Translations under genes and position numbers: made by a program | Origin: Scedosporium boydii | Taxonomy: Eukaryota; Ascomycota; Sordariomycetes; Microascales; Microascaceae | Length of the DNA stretch: 64,000 bases | Assembly: GCA_002221725.1 (NCBI GenBank) | Contig: NJFT01000128.1 | Location: 49,978 to 113,977 of the forward strand | Direction: 5' to 3' | Shown: piece after piece, positions 9,234 through 21,334 of the stretch | Numbering within the stretch: the first letter of the stretch is position 1 | Layout: each line of letters opens with the position of its first letter | Notes under the pieces: generated by a model | Seen by the model: only the letters and a program-made list of their open reading frames with translations | What the model was told of the DNA's origin: nothing | Databases searched by the model: none

Positions 9234-11463
9234 GTGGATTGTTCGTGTTGGGAGTTGTTGAGCACTCACTAGAATGAGAATGTGCAGATTTCTTACCTGC
9301 TGGAGAAACTCCTCTCCAATCGATTGATACACGACTTGAAACTGTGCGGAGATGGTTGAAACTCCTTTTCCACTAAGAAAAAAAATCCCTTTCTGCAATG
9401 ATGATATTTTATTAAAATCGAGATTAAAATAAATCCTTCAATTTTTGATAGGAATATACAAAGTAGATACGAAGTACGCCGTATTGTCTTCTGTGAAGGA
9501 GAATTGCCAACTACGGTTACAGATGGCGGCACCTGGCGGAGCCGTCTTCCGGATTAATAGGCCTCCGCGCACTCCGCCATGTGAGATGAGCGAATGTGGT
9601 GTGGTCGCCATCCTTCATTGTTGGATGGATGAGAAACGGGCAACAACATTGAAGCTTGGGCATCCTCGGATTTGAAGCTCCACTTACGTTCCACTGTCTA
9701 CGTCAGCACGATTTGTCCCAAGATGTGTGGCAGCAAACAGCTTGTTGAGGGGGGCTGAATGAGAGGGCGGAGCGTAAGCTTTTTGCCCTTTTGCCCTGAT
9801 GCACCTCGATGCATGCTGCGCTGTCACGCTACCTGCCACCCAGATCTGGCCCCTTCCTGCATCTCTCTGCATCAGGCTGCCTCCGAAATCGAACACTGGG
9901 CTGAAAAGAAAACAAACAAGCAGTGGAGCTTTTCGAGAGGGTAAAAAGCTCAGAGATCAATCCGAGATCAGATCACTGGTTAGGAGTTGGAGATGTCACT
10001 GGCATTGGACACCAAGAGGAATCGGACAATGGTACGAAGTTATGTGTGTCGTCGATCGTCTCGTGCGAGATCAACGTTGTTTCCTCCCAAGGGTTCTGCA
10101 GGTCGGACTTCGGATAGCCTATGAAAGTGTCCGAGATAGCTTGGGATGGGGTTTTCAGGATATGGCCTGCAGATGGATCAATGATAATTCTTTCCTTTTT
10201 TCTTCCATTTTCCTTCATTTTATCCTTTCTCAACGCTTTAGCCTCTTTATTTTTCTTTTTTCCTGTTTGCTCTTTAGCCTCTCTGCTTTTCTATTCTGCA
10301 GGGCCTCCGTGTTCTCCGTGTTCTCCTGTTCTCCCGTTCTCCGAATGTTGTTTCGCAGACGCAGGACCACTTCACCGTCTTGCCGTTTCCTTTGTTTTCG
10401 TCCGTTCATCGCAGGTCTAAATGGTCCAAATGGTCGAGTGTCACTCTGACTGCAACTGCAAGCTGTGTCCCTGCCCAGTCGACAACCAGTCGAGGCAACA
10501 AGAACAAGGGAACACCAAGCAACGAGCTATGCACAAGGATTTACAAATTCCGGTACATCTTGAGCCAATTGTTTGGTCCGTAGTTCCTTCCGTATTTTTC
10601 GAGCTCAAGATCCCCTCTCCAGTCTTTCGTGCCTTCCCCCCGCTCTTCAGGTACAGATAGCTGTACTTCGTACTTGGGTGCAGAACCACTGCAGAGTACC
10701 TGGTGACTTGCTGTGACCTGCTCCGTATCTCAGCTCGCAGAACCTATCATCGGCGGCTCCTTCCCACTGACCGAATTAATCTGTGGCAACTCCGCTACAA
10801 TTTGAGCTTGCCCCGTTCCTTCCCACCTCCTGTGCACCTCCTGCCAGCTCATCTCACCTGCAGCCGAATTGAGCCTTACCTTTTTCTAACCTTTTCTTTC
10901 TTATTATTCCAATAGTCTTTATTGTCTTCTCATTTCTCCGTTGCCCGCCTTCAGCCTCGTCCCTTGTACTTGTGTACTTCATACATTGTATCCGCCGTCC
11001 TGGACTGGAATTGTCCGCCACTATTTTACTTCTCCTCCTCCCCGAGTCCCCTTCCCACCACTTTTCCACCGAATTGATACCATATCCTGCCGGATGGATA
11101 CTGTATTTTCGGCGTTCTCCTTATCTTGCGGCTCCGGGACTGTAACTTGATTTCTCTCGTCTCTTTTTTTCTTTCCTTATTCTTTTCTCGGTTTTCTCAT
11201 TTTCTTTCTCCACATTTTTCTCTTTCTTCCTCTTCCTTTTCGTTTCCTCGATTTCCGTGTGCCAGCTCTCTCGTCGTTTCCCCTCGAAAGCTACTGCTTC
11301 TGTGTGCTAATACCTCTTGTACCATTATTACCGTCCTTCTTAATCACTTAAAACTCGGTCTCTCACTTTCAGCTTGGGATCCTGCCCATCAATGGTCATT
11401 CTTTGCCACCAACACATCCTTTCGCAAGATTGAAATCCTGCTGGTGCTCCCTCTTTGCCCACA
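9234..11463. other. long intergenic region / probable long 5' leader
   Basis: No supportable gene in 2.2 kb. There is an A/T-rich patch at about 9385-9445, a TACGAAGTAC motif at 9468-9477 and a GTACTTCGTAC motif at 10663-10673. Two strong pyrimidine tracts lie at about 10190-10290 and 11155-11260. Such tracts are typical of fungal promoters and 5' UTRs, so the downstream gene at 11464 probably has a long leader. ORFs here (for example 9799-10449) read through C/T-rich sequence and look accidental. Confidence 0.5.
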
Positions 11464-13957
11464 ATGGCCGCCGATCGGAAATCCAGGGAAAAGGAGAAGA
11501 CAGGCTTCTGGAGGAGTCTTTTCCGAAGCAAAGGCGCGTCACAGCCTACAAAGTCGGTAAGACAAACCCCCCAATTCGAACACGATTCTCTCTGGATGGG
11601 ATGCCATGGATGGCACGGATCAGCGTGTCTTTTCGCGTCATACCACACCACACGCCACACAATTTGGACCTCGCTTCGGTTCCTCCCGGCCGCCACTTGA
11701 AAACTACGAGATGATTGCTAGACAAGACTAATCACCTGAAATGTAGCCAAAAAAGTCTAAAAATGCGAGTAACGGAGATGCTGTCCTCCGCAGGCGGAGG
11801 GCAGATGCCGGTGTTAGTCGCGATCCAGGCCGACCCCGCCGGCGGCCCCGCCCAGCCGAACCTTCAAAATCCTCGCTAAAGTCCAAGGGCAAGGGTCGAG
11901 AGGATCTACGCGAACAGGCCTATGCACCCTTAACCGAGTGGCCTCCCCCGGGCTTCTCCCGTCAGGACGATCTAACTATGAGACACGCCGAGGCCCTAAT
12001 CTGCCGAGGCGCCCCCATCCATATTGGACACCTGAGAAACATCCCCCACGCCCCCGACCACTACTATGCTCTTTACGCGACGACGTCCTCCGATACTAGG
12101 GATAGTGAGGAGGGCGACGCCGTGAGCCTTCACGGTATCATGGCCGAGCTCATGACCATGCGCTTAACGGGCCGTAGTCCGGCTCGTCTGCCTTGGGAAA
12201 CCTTGGAGCAACCGAGCTGCGCCTTTAGCTTTGGAAAGTCTCCGGGAACTGTGACCTTGAACCAGTGGGTCTCTTTATCCAGTGCTCTTCCTCACGCTAT
12301 CCCTTTACGTGACCCAGGTGTGCCGTCATTAAGAGAGGTCGACCTTACAAGAATTTTTAAACGGCTTAAGGAGATTGAGATGGGCGTCGAGGATGACGAC
12401 CACTCCATGTACCGAAGCCTTTACAAACACTTCTTGCGAGACGCCGACAAATTATTTAGCCTCCATAAGACGCTCGATAGGCAGATTACCGACCTTATCC
12501 AAGTTCTATCCAAGCCCGAGTGGATAGACTTTACCAACCCTAAGAACCAGGTCGTTACTCGTTTTATATTCGACGCCGGCTATCCGAATTACGACTTGTA
12601 CCAGACCTTCTTCCATCAGCTGTTGCTGAGTCTCGAACTCGACCTCCGCATCAACTCAAGAAGGCATAGCGACTGGGCAAAAGAACGACTACTCTCGCAA
12701 ATCCCGCCCAGTATTCTGTGGAATGTTGCCCTTGCTAGACGGTGGCTTAAGTTCATCCGGATAGAAGGCTACGGTCCGACCGCCGACCATAGTAAGCCCT
12801 TCCGCCTGCGCTCCCTGGGGGGAGGGAGATATTTCCTTTCTCTTTTGTTCCTGAACTAACTGGCAATAATAGTTAAACTACGATACAGGCTAAGGAAACG
12901 CCAGGTTAAGATCCTGGAAAAGTTTGCCAGGATCATGAAATGGCCAAACCTCGACGAAACCCTTTCCAAACTCCGTCAAAAGAACACGGATTCGGCCTTG
13001 GATTTCGTCAGCTCAGATGCCATGGCTTTCTTTAGCGGTCTCGTGCTTCCTGGAGTAAGTCGTGCCTCCCACGGTATTCCCAACGAGATGAATCTATTTG
13101 CTGATCGAACCTTGAAAATACAGCCCACATTCCCATTCCTTATTATGAACACACTGATAGACATGGACCCGGACAAGGCTACCGACGAACTTGCCTTGCT
13201 TACGCACCTCTACCCGAGCTGTGGATTCCAGTATCGCAATAGCTACACGTACTGGACCGCTACATGCATCGTTGGAAAAGTCCTGGCGCCGACCTGCAAG
13301 CTCGCCGCTGGCTGGGTCGGTCCTGGCCGTCCAACCGCTGACCTTGGGCGCACACAGATTGCCCGCATCCGATCGCGCCAACCACGACAGCACCTGACAC
13401 CAGAAGACGTCACCTCCATGGCTGAGCGATCTGACCCACTTGGCCCGCCCGCCGATCTCATCCCCGTCAGCGAGTATAAACTCATTCTGCCGGATCCGGA
13501 CGACATTGTCGATACCGTGCGAATCGAGCGACTTAGTTTCCAGCCTATTCCAACCCGCTTTGAGGATGCCGGCCCTCAGTGGTACGATGCTATGATCCAG
13601 TTTGCCATTGACGGCGTGTCGTGGCCTCTGCGTCTTGCGTACGACGTGTCATTCGTGTCGGCGTGGCCGTGTATTAACGGACCCCACCCACTGTTCTTCG
13701 ACTACGCGTACTCCATCATCCGGGCTGATCAGATTGTTAATGTTCACGACTGGGGAGGCCTCTACGGCATCTCGAGCCCTAACGGAGCCGATTTGAGGGC
13801 GCCGGACGGGCACAGTTACCCCCGTGAAATCGATGACGAAGAACGGGTCCTAGTAATCGAGGCTTTTGGAGTGCGAGACAATGAGGTGTTGGCGAGGGCA
13901 TGGTGTGCCCACTGGGGCCTCAGTGCAGTTGTTGCTGATGTGAGAAAGACCTGGTAA
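11464..13957 (+). CDS. conserved-looking fungal protein of unknown function
   Basis: Four exons: 11464-11556, 11747-12791, 12873-13054 and 13124-13957, giving 717 residues. The first intron (190 nt) has GTAAGA/TAG ends; the second splits a codon as A|TT. The third (13055-13123, 69 nt) is in frame and stop-free but has a GTAAGT donor, a CTGAT branch site and a CAG acceptor. Removing it joins LVLPG to PTFPFLIMNTLIDMD. The N-terminal 110 residues are basic and disordered-looking (Lys/Arg/Ser/Pro). The rest is globular with many Trp, Tyr and Leu and no obvious membrane helix. I do not recognise a catalytic motif. It follows the GTPase gene on the same strand after 2.2 kb of non-coding DNA, with no sign of functional linkage. 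Confidence 0.75.
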
Positions 13958-15297
13958 GTCTTGGGATACTACTTACAGCTGGTGGCTGTTTTGGAGCATG
14001 ATCTAACCTGAGAGTTTGAAGTGTGGCCTGCGCAATCCGTGAGGCGTATGCCGCCACACTGACTGTCGTCATCCTTGTTGATGACCAGCAATATTTAAAT
14101 GAGGATGACTGATGGCGATGATAATGGGAGGATTGGCATTCGATATTAATTATTGCTTGTTGAAACGGGGCGCCATGATGGTTTCCATCATCACTGCTAA
14201 AGTATCCAAGTCGACACAGCCCCAACAATGATGGAAGTAGCATCATGACTTACAAAACAAGTGCAGGAAAACTGATACCCGAGAGAGAGAGGAAACGCAA
14301 AGGGAATGGGCAAGAGGCTAACTGAACACTAGAAGGAAGGTGGCTTTTTTTTTTTTTTTTTTTTTCGTTTTCATGATAAGGCAGGAGGGAGACACGATTA
14401 TGGATTATGAGCAAAAGAGAAGATTATACTGGATTGGAACCTTTCTTTTCTTTTTATGAATGAACGAGGAAATGGATTGCTGGGACTTGACCGTTTTCTC
14501 TTCTTTGTTCTTTTCTTTTTCCATTCCTGATCATTTCCCGTTTTTTCTTTTTATGAAACAATTTTTTAATCCCCATCAAGAAGGATGATGAGATGGGTTC
14601 CCCCTCCTCTTCAAACATCAATTTCTCTTCCCTTCCCAACTCTTTACGCTCATTATCAAACTCTCCTTTGTCTTCTTCCCCCTTTTTTTGTGTCTATGGA
14701 TACCCAAGCAAAACTGATTGAAGAAATGGTTCCCGGAGGCTTTCCTGTCTTGGCGTCTTCTCTGGCGGAAATGGAATGGGAGTTCTAGCAAGACATAGAA
14801 TGTTATCTTTCGGGCGGCCGTTTTATTATTTATTTATTTCCGTTCCTTTTCTTTCCCTTTGAGTTTGGAAATTGGCTCTTTTGCAGAGGTATCGCTCTTT
14901 TTTCCACATTTTTTTTCTGTTTCTTCTTTGTTGGAGGAGAGTTGGAGGAGAACGTATTCACATTACTGTTTAGACACTTGAGGGAGGTGAAGGAAACATG
15001 AAATACGAAAACGAAGATGGGGAGGTACTTTCTTTTTTTCCTTCTAGCGAGGACGCGTTTTGTTCTGTCTTCTCTTTTTCTTCCTTTTGATATTACAGAG
15101 TGATTTGCTTCGAGTCGAAGAGTCGTCAAGGACAACAAAAAAGAAGTGTCCTCGACTCAAAACTACTGCATCTACTTTAACAAACATGAACAACCTCCAT
15201 GAAGAAAACCATTAAACAACCCTTCACCTTCCCTTTCCCTTCCATAACTGTAATTAACGAAAAAAAGAGGACCCCAATAAAACACCATTCCACTACT
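13958..15297. other. convergent intergenic region with poly-T
   Basis: This lies between two converging 3' ends. It holds a 21-base T run at 14345-14365 and further T/C-rich blocks around 14500-14560 and 15030-15090. Nothing looks coding. It is probably the two 3' UTRs plus a spacer. Confidence 0.5.
14345..14365. repeat. poly-T run (21 nt)
   Basis: Uninterrupted T homopolymer in the convergent spacer between the unknown gene ending at 13957 and NIC96 ending at 15298. It is not flanked by a recognisable retroposon; I see no target-site duplication or coding relic. Confidence 0.8.
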
Positions 15298-18200
15298 CTA
15301 CTCCGCCGAAGCCCGAGCAAGGGCCTCATGTAAATGCGGCGGGAACCTATACCTCAACTGACTAGTGTAAGCCGTGAGGTCCAGCGTCATCTGGCGCAGC
15401 TGGTCGACGAGCATCTGGCGCGACGTCTCGTTGCCCGTGAAATGGCCCGCCAGGAGCTGGTCGCGCTGCTTGACGCAGGCGTGGATGGTCCAGAGGAGCA
15501 GGTTGGGGACGTTGACGGCGACGGTGGGGGAGAGGGAGGGGAAGCGGGCGGCGTGGTTGCGGATCGTGGAGGGGTCGCCTCTTGCGTCGAGGGGAAGGAT
15601 GTCGAGGGCTCGTATGCGCTGTGGTTGGTTAGGGTTAGTCTTTTCCTTATTTACAGGTATCAGAATAAGAGATGGAGAAAGAAATAAAACTTACGTCAAG
15701 GCACTGAGCCCACTGTCTAGCCTCAACAAGGGTCTTAATCGAGCTCAATTCGAGCAGGATGCGACAGGCAACCTTATTCTGCTCCTGGATTCCGCGGTGG
15801 AACATGGCGTCGCGCTCATACATAGCCATCATGGTCTTAGCAAGCTCAACGGGGTCATCAATGGCAGCAAGGCTGAGACTGCTTCCGGGCTCGGCGTCCT
15901 TAGCGCCAGCGGTGGCGCGGGGCTTCACGGGCATGAGCACCATGGGCGACTCGCCAATGTCCATGGCGATGGCCTCGCTGAGGGCGCGGCTAACGATGGC
16001 GACGACGGTATCATATTCGCCAGCAAGGTGGTAAAGAAGCACGGCGTCGGTAGTGCGGCCCGTCTCCTCAGCGAAGCTAGCAGCCTGAAGCGTAACGGTG
16101 TGGATGAAGTCGTCCTCATCCGAGAGGCCGATGAGGGCGCCGCGCAGCTCGATGGCTCCCTTGATTCGGTGGCCGTCGGGGCGGATGTCGCCGATGAGCT
16201 TGCTAAACTCGCGGGACTCGAGGACGATCTCGCGCAAGGCCTCGTGGCAGAGGTTAGCGTGGCGCCGGCCAGATTCGCCGGGCAGGTCGGCGTTGAGGCA
16301 GATGAGAGTCAGGTAGTCGACGGCAGCCTCGACGTTGGCGGCGCGGAAGTCGCGCGTGTAGTAGCCTAGCATACGGCCAAAGTTGATCTGCGTGCGGCTG
16401 CGGCTGTCGGTGCTGCGCAGCTCGTTGTCGGCCGTGAGGGGGTCGCTGGGGCGCAGAAGGCCGTAGTACTCGAGGGCGAGGGCGAAGTGGACCGCGTCAA
16501 CGTACGAGAACGGATACAGATAGGCGACGGCCTCCTCGAACTGACCCGAGAGAACCAGAAGATAGAAATACATGCCGAAATTGCCATTGTTGTCCTCGGA
16601 GGGGGACTTGGGGAAATGCTTGGATCCAATCTCTCGCATGCTGGCCTGCAAATCCGCGAGATCGTACATCTCGCTAGCAAACTCGACGGTCCTGTCAGCC
16701 TCGCGGGCGAGGTTGAACTGAAGCCAAATCCAGTCGTGGATGTCTGACTTTAGGCCTTCGAGGCTACGGTTGTTAATCTCGCAGCGACCAATAATCTTGT
16801 AGCAGGCCATCCTGAAGGGATCGATGGAGTTCTCGGGAGCGTTCCGCGATCGTTGCGTGTACTCGCTAGCGCAGCGTTCTTGAAGGAGCCTCTTGAGCCG
16901 CCTCTCTTCGCTGGACGCGTAGGCGTTGAGGTAGGTGGAAAAGGTACGATCAATGCCGCGGAAACTGTTGAGGTTGTCGTTGACATATCGGGCGGCATCC
17001 ATGACATGACCAGACCGGAGAAGGTAGAAGACTATGGCCCATACGTACTCTCCCTGGACCTGCTGAAGTTCGGAGTTGTCGGGGACGAGATCCTTGCGGG
17101 CAGACCTTAATCGGATGTATGCCTTGACCTTGCTGACGATGTCAGGGCGACCGCCGAGATTCGCCTCGTGTGGGTGCTTAGCAATCAGAGACTCCATCTC
17201 GGCGACAAACTGGTTCTCGAGGAAGCGGTTGGCGCCCGACAGGATCCTCTTACGCATGGCCGAAGACTCGGGCGAGTTCTTGTTGTCGTCCAAATACATG
17301 GACACAAACTGCCTCTCCTTGGCCGTGGCGTTATTCAGAGAGGTATCCGCCTCTGGGTTCTCACCGACAATCTCCATGACGGCCCTATAGGCCTGTGTGA
17401 CGTGCGAAGCATGGGGTTCGGGTGACTTCTGTTCAATCTCGGCAAGCTCCGACAGAATAGGGTAAGGATGCTGCAGGATGCGAGCCTTGTTGAGGTTGGT
17501 GACCTTTTCGGCCAGCTTGCTCTGCTTCTCGCGCAGGGCACGATCGTCGGACGACTGGACACCGCCCAGCTGGCGCGAGGGTTCGCTCGGGCGCTCGACA
17601 TCGGAAAACTCGGGCTTGTGGCTACCAATGCGGGCGGGCGCGCCGATGACGGAGCGTTGGAGGCTAGAGTTGCCGAGAATGGTGCTCCTGCCAGCTCGCG
17701 AGGCAGCACCCGCCTGCTGAGACTTGCGACGAGAGCGACCGAATCCGGCTTGGGTTTCCCTTCCGGAGTCGCCGCCCGTATCTCGCTGCAGGATTCCAAA
17801 ATGTTCGTAGATGCGCTTGCGCTGGACTTCCCACTCGGCGGCCATGTTGTCCTCGAGGAAGTTATCAAAGGCCTTCGCAGACCTCTCGAGGCCGTCCTGT
17901 ATCATGCCCAACGTCGTCTTCTTCTGGAGGTTTTCGAGGTACGTCTCGACATCGATCTCGGAGGGGCCGCCCGTCTCGCCAGCATGTCGATCGACCTTGC
18001 TCGGGTGAACAGAGAGGGATCCTAGGTCCTTCGCGGCAGCGCCAAGGTCAATGCCGGAGGCGGCAAGGACGTAATGAGCCCTTCCGTCGACAGCCTTTTC
18101 GGGGGTCTTGCCTCCAATCTTCTTGAGGCGTTGGCGGAGGTCGCCAAGACCAAGCTGCAGGTGCGGCATGTCCTGGGTCGTTCCGTCGGTGCGTTTCTTG

Positions 18201-18724
18201 GTCATGGCGAATAGGGTATCAAAATAAGCGCCGGCGGGCTGTTGACCGTTCTGCTGCTGCTGTTGTTGTCCCTGGTTCTGCGTCAGACCAAGGCTAGAAG
18301 GGGCCGTTCCCAAGCTGGGGACCTGGGCTTGGGCTTGGGCTTGAGTCTGGGCACCGAAAATAGAAGGCTTCGAGGTCGTAGTCGCAGCTCCAAAAGCGGA
18401 AGGTTGCGTGCTCGCCGCTTGTCCGCCGAACAGAGAAGTCGAAGGTTGAGTCTGGGTCGTGGCTGGGGCGCCAAACAAGCTAGTTTTCGGGGTAGTCGTC
18501 GAAGCTCCAAACAGACCACCCGCGGGAGTCTGGGTCGTCGAGGCAGCGGGCTGGGTCGCGGTGCTCTGGCCAAACAAGCTTGGTTTCGTAGCGGTCGATG
18601 CACCAAAGAGGCTGGATGCGGCGGGAGTTTGCGAGGTAGCGGTTTGGCCAAAGATGCTGGAGGCTCCAGGCTGGGAGGCCGTCGACTGGCCAAAGGCCGA
18701 CTGACCACCGCCAAACAGCGACAT
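15298..18724 (-). CDS. NIC96: nucleoporin NIC96 (Nup93 family)
   Basis: Two exons: 15695-18724 and 15298-15618, with an intron at 15619-15694, giving 1116 residues. The N-terminal 130 residues contain ten FG dipeptides in Ser/Thr/Ala/Gln-rich spacers. A Gln-rich linker follows, then helical motifs expected to bind the Nsp1-channel trimer (around FDTLFAMTKKR and LQLGLGDLRQRLKKI) and the Nup192/188 scaffold (EIDVETYLENLQKKTTLG). The rest is the long alpha-helical Nic96 solenoid. Nic96 is an inner-ring nuclear-pore component that anchors the channel nucleoporins. The length is close to that of Chaetomium NIC96 as I remember it and well above that of yeast (about 840), the excess being mostly the N-terminus. 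The last exon encodes the conserved helix ending near the C-terminal FPPHLHEAL. Confidence 0.95.
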
Positions 18725-19322
18725 GGTCTCTAGTCGTGGGGGTTTCTATTTAATTTTTTTTTTCTCGTGACAGATGGAGTTTCCGTACAGCTCTAACTGT
18801 GAGTGATGGAAAGGAGATGGACGGGGCCTAACGAAGGCATTGAACAGCACAATGGGCTGCACAGGAAGTTGTTGAGAGTGGGTGGTCAGGAAGGAAATGG
18901 AGCGGTGGCTTTGAAGCTCAAAGTCGCGTCTGTGTAGAAAGTTATGGGTACAAGCAGCATAAATGGATGGAGAAGGTACAACCTGGTTTAGTTGCTCTTT
19001 CGGTGACCAGCCAATCAGAGGCTCACAATCACCAAAGCCTAGGCAACACAACAGCAACAGTACAACTTCTGTGCAGCTTCACCGAAAACATCACAGGAAT
19101 TTAAAAGCAAACAAAAATAAATCAAAATAAGAAGAAAATGAATGTCAACATTGTGAATAATCCATTTGAAAATTTCAACCTAAGGCTCCCATCTTAGATC
19201 CCATGCTTCACTTGCAGAAGTCCTCAAGACAACAGAAAACACTCTTCTATAAACATCAAACCATAGCATAAATATCTTCCATTTCCAAAACTTGACTTTT
19301 TTTCTTTAAGATATGGTAATAT
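18725..19322. other. NIC96 promoter and 3' region of the sugar kinase gene
   Basis: No gene. A CCAAT box at 19011-19015 lies about 290 nt upstream of the NIC96 start. The stretch 19085-19320 is A/T-rich and is probably the 3' UTR of the minus-strand-neighbour kinase gene. Confidence 0.4.
19011..19015 (+). promoter_or_regulatory. CCAAT box upstream of NIC96
   Basis: CCAATCAG, a good HAP-complex-type CCAAT context, is located 287 nt upstream of the NIC96 start codon. Motif match only. Confidence 0.3.
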
Positions 19323-21334
19323 CTACTTGCCAACCGCCTCATCGACCTTCTTCCTATACTCCCTTTGCGTCCGGCACTGCTCCAAAAAGATCTCATACTT
19401 CACGCCAAACAACCTCCTCTCCGCCTCATCCTTCTTCGGCCACACAACGCTCCCGGCTTTGCCCATCCTCCTCATAATAGCCCACAAATCCTCCGTCTTC
19501 CCCTCCGCATCCGCCCCGGCTGCCTTAGCCCCGAGCATAGCCGCACCGTGAACGACCGCGGCGCCGATGTACTCGGGGATGACGACGGGCATATCGCACA
19601 CGGTAGCGATCAGGTCCATCAGAATCTTGTTCCGACACTGGCCGCCCGACATGAAAATGCTCGAGATGGAATGCCCCGCGTCGTTCATGGTGTCGATGAT
19701 GTGACGCGTCTGCATGGCGATGAATTCCATGGTGGCGTAGTATAGCAGCGCAAGGCTGTCCAAGCTCGTGTCGCTGCTCATGCCGATGAGCGCGCCCTTC
19801 ATGTTCGGATCCGCGATGGGGGAGCGGTTCCCCCAGAGGTCGCCGTAGAAAAATATGTGTCTAGCGAGATGGGAAATGCTGGGCGCGTTGTTCTGCTCCG
19901 CTAGCTTCGCAAGGTGCTCGTTGAGGTACTCGTAGATGGACTTGTCGCCTAGACCACCCTCGGGAAGACCCGACTTAGTGATGTATGCGGGATGTGTCTC
20001 GACAACGTGGCGGAGGAGCTCGCCCGTCGCCGACTGTCCGCCCTCGGCCATCCACTGGCCTGGAATGAGAACGTCCCTGTAAGGTCCCCAGACGCCGTTG
20101 ACGAACACGGGCTCCCTCGACATGACGAGGTGGCATGTTGACGTACCAGCGACGGCGGCTAGTCGACCCGAAGCTTGATCCAAGTCGCTTCCGCCACTGC
20201 CTCCAAGACCGTCAACCTGAACACCTACCGTGCCAATCCATCCCGCGTAAGCATCGATGACTCCGCTTCCGACAGCAACGCCCACGGGAAGACCCAACTC
20301 CTTGCTTGCCTTTTCGCTCAATGTGCCCACTAACTCGCCAGCACTAAGGAACTGTCCATTCTGTAAAAGGGGAAACCCCCACAAGTCAGCAAGGATTCTC
20401 CGAGCCCGTAAAAGATGGGGAGAAAGGAAACAAAAACGAGAAGGCAAAAGAAACGGCTCACCACCCTATCAACACCGCCCACTCTTAGGAATCCATCCTC
20501 CACCAACTCTCCCAACCCAATCTCCCCATAAAAATCCTCCTGCCACCCCTTCACACTCCCGTCAACCCCCACAGGTACATACCCCTGCTTACAAACCGCA
20601 CTACAAAAACTCCTCGTCTCTCTCCCCGTAGCAAGATGCGTCAGCGCATCCGCCAAATCATAAAACTTGCACCGGGAGAACAACTCGGGCGGTATGTTCC
20701 TCTTAAGCCAGAGAACCTTGGGCATCTCCATCTCGATGTTCATGGTGCCGCCGACGTAGCGCAGGAGGTTGTGGCCCGTGGCGTTGATGGTTTCGGTCTC
20801 GGACTCGGCGCGGTGGTCGAGCCAGAGGATCACGTTGCGGTCTTCGCCGGAGGCGTTGCTGAAGGTGGGGCCCGTGATGGAGACGGGGGCGTCGGTGTCG
20901 TGGGTGAAGACTGCTAGGGAGCAGGTTGCGTCGAAGCCGATGCCTTTGACGGTTGTGGGGTCGATGGCGGATGTGGTGAGAATGCGGTGGACGCAGGTGC
21001 AGATGCAGTTCCAGATGTTTGTTGTGGATTGTTCCTGGTGAGAGGCGCGGAGCCTGTGTGAGGAGGGGAGCAACAACGACAAGCGCTGGTGGGCTGGGAA
21101 TGGGGACGGCATACGTAGTAGCCGACTTGGGGCTTCCAGAGCTTGATGTCCTCGGATGCGATGGCTTTTATCGTGCCGGATGCATCAACGATGCAGGCAC
21201 GCGCCGAGCCCGTTCCGACATCGATGCCGATGTAGTGGTCCTGGTCCGAGGAACTGTTAGCTCCGGCTCCGAAAACTCTTTGGGATTTCAATTTCGTCTT
21301 ATCTCACCTCTGAAGTAGGTTGACTAGAGATCAT
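19323..21334 (-). CDS. FGGY-family carbohydrate kinase, D-ribulokinase type
   Basis: Four exons in gene order: 21308-21334, 21115-21240, 20462-21034 and 19323-20360, giving 587 residues with every junction in phase 0. The first exon encodes only nine residues and joins directly to DHYIGIDVGTGSARACIVD, the phosphate-1/ATPase motif of the FGGY fold. Further landmarks are GIGFDATCSLAV, the metal/sugar-binding WLDHRA region, GSGVIDAYAGWIGTVG, and GGQCRNKILMDLIAT with the adenosine-motif region. Family members (yeast YDR109C, human FGGY) phosphorylate D-ribulose or related pentuloses in a metabolite-repair role in the cytosol. Length matches. The minute first exon is inferred from splice-site fit and should be confirmed by transcript data. 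Confidence 0.9.

Noticed and set aside
9799..10449. 216-codon ORF in the 9.2-11.4 kb gap
   Set aside because: Its second half is an accidental Phe/Leu/Ser run through a pyrimidine tract; no domain recognised.
13953..13977. Possible GTAAGT..CAG intron at the 3' end of the unknown gene
   Set aside because: It would be only about 25 nt long, too short for a spliceosomal intron; TAA at 13955-13957 is taken as the stop.
15374..16369. 331-codon plus-strand ORF over NIC96
   Set aside because: Antisense to NIC96 coding sequence with no recognisable domain.
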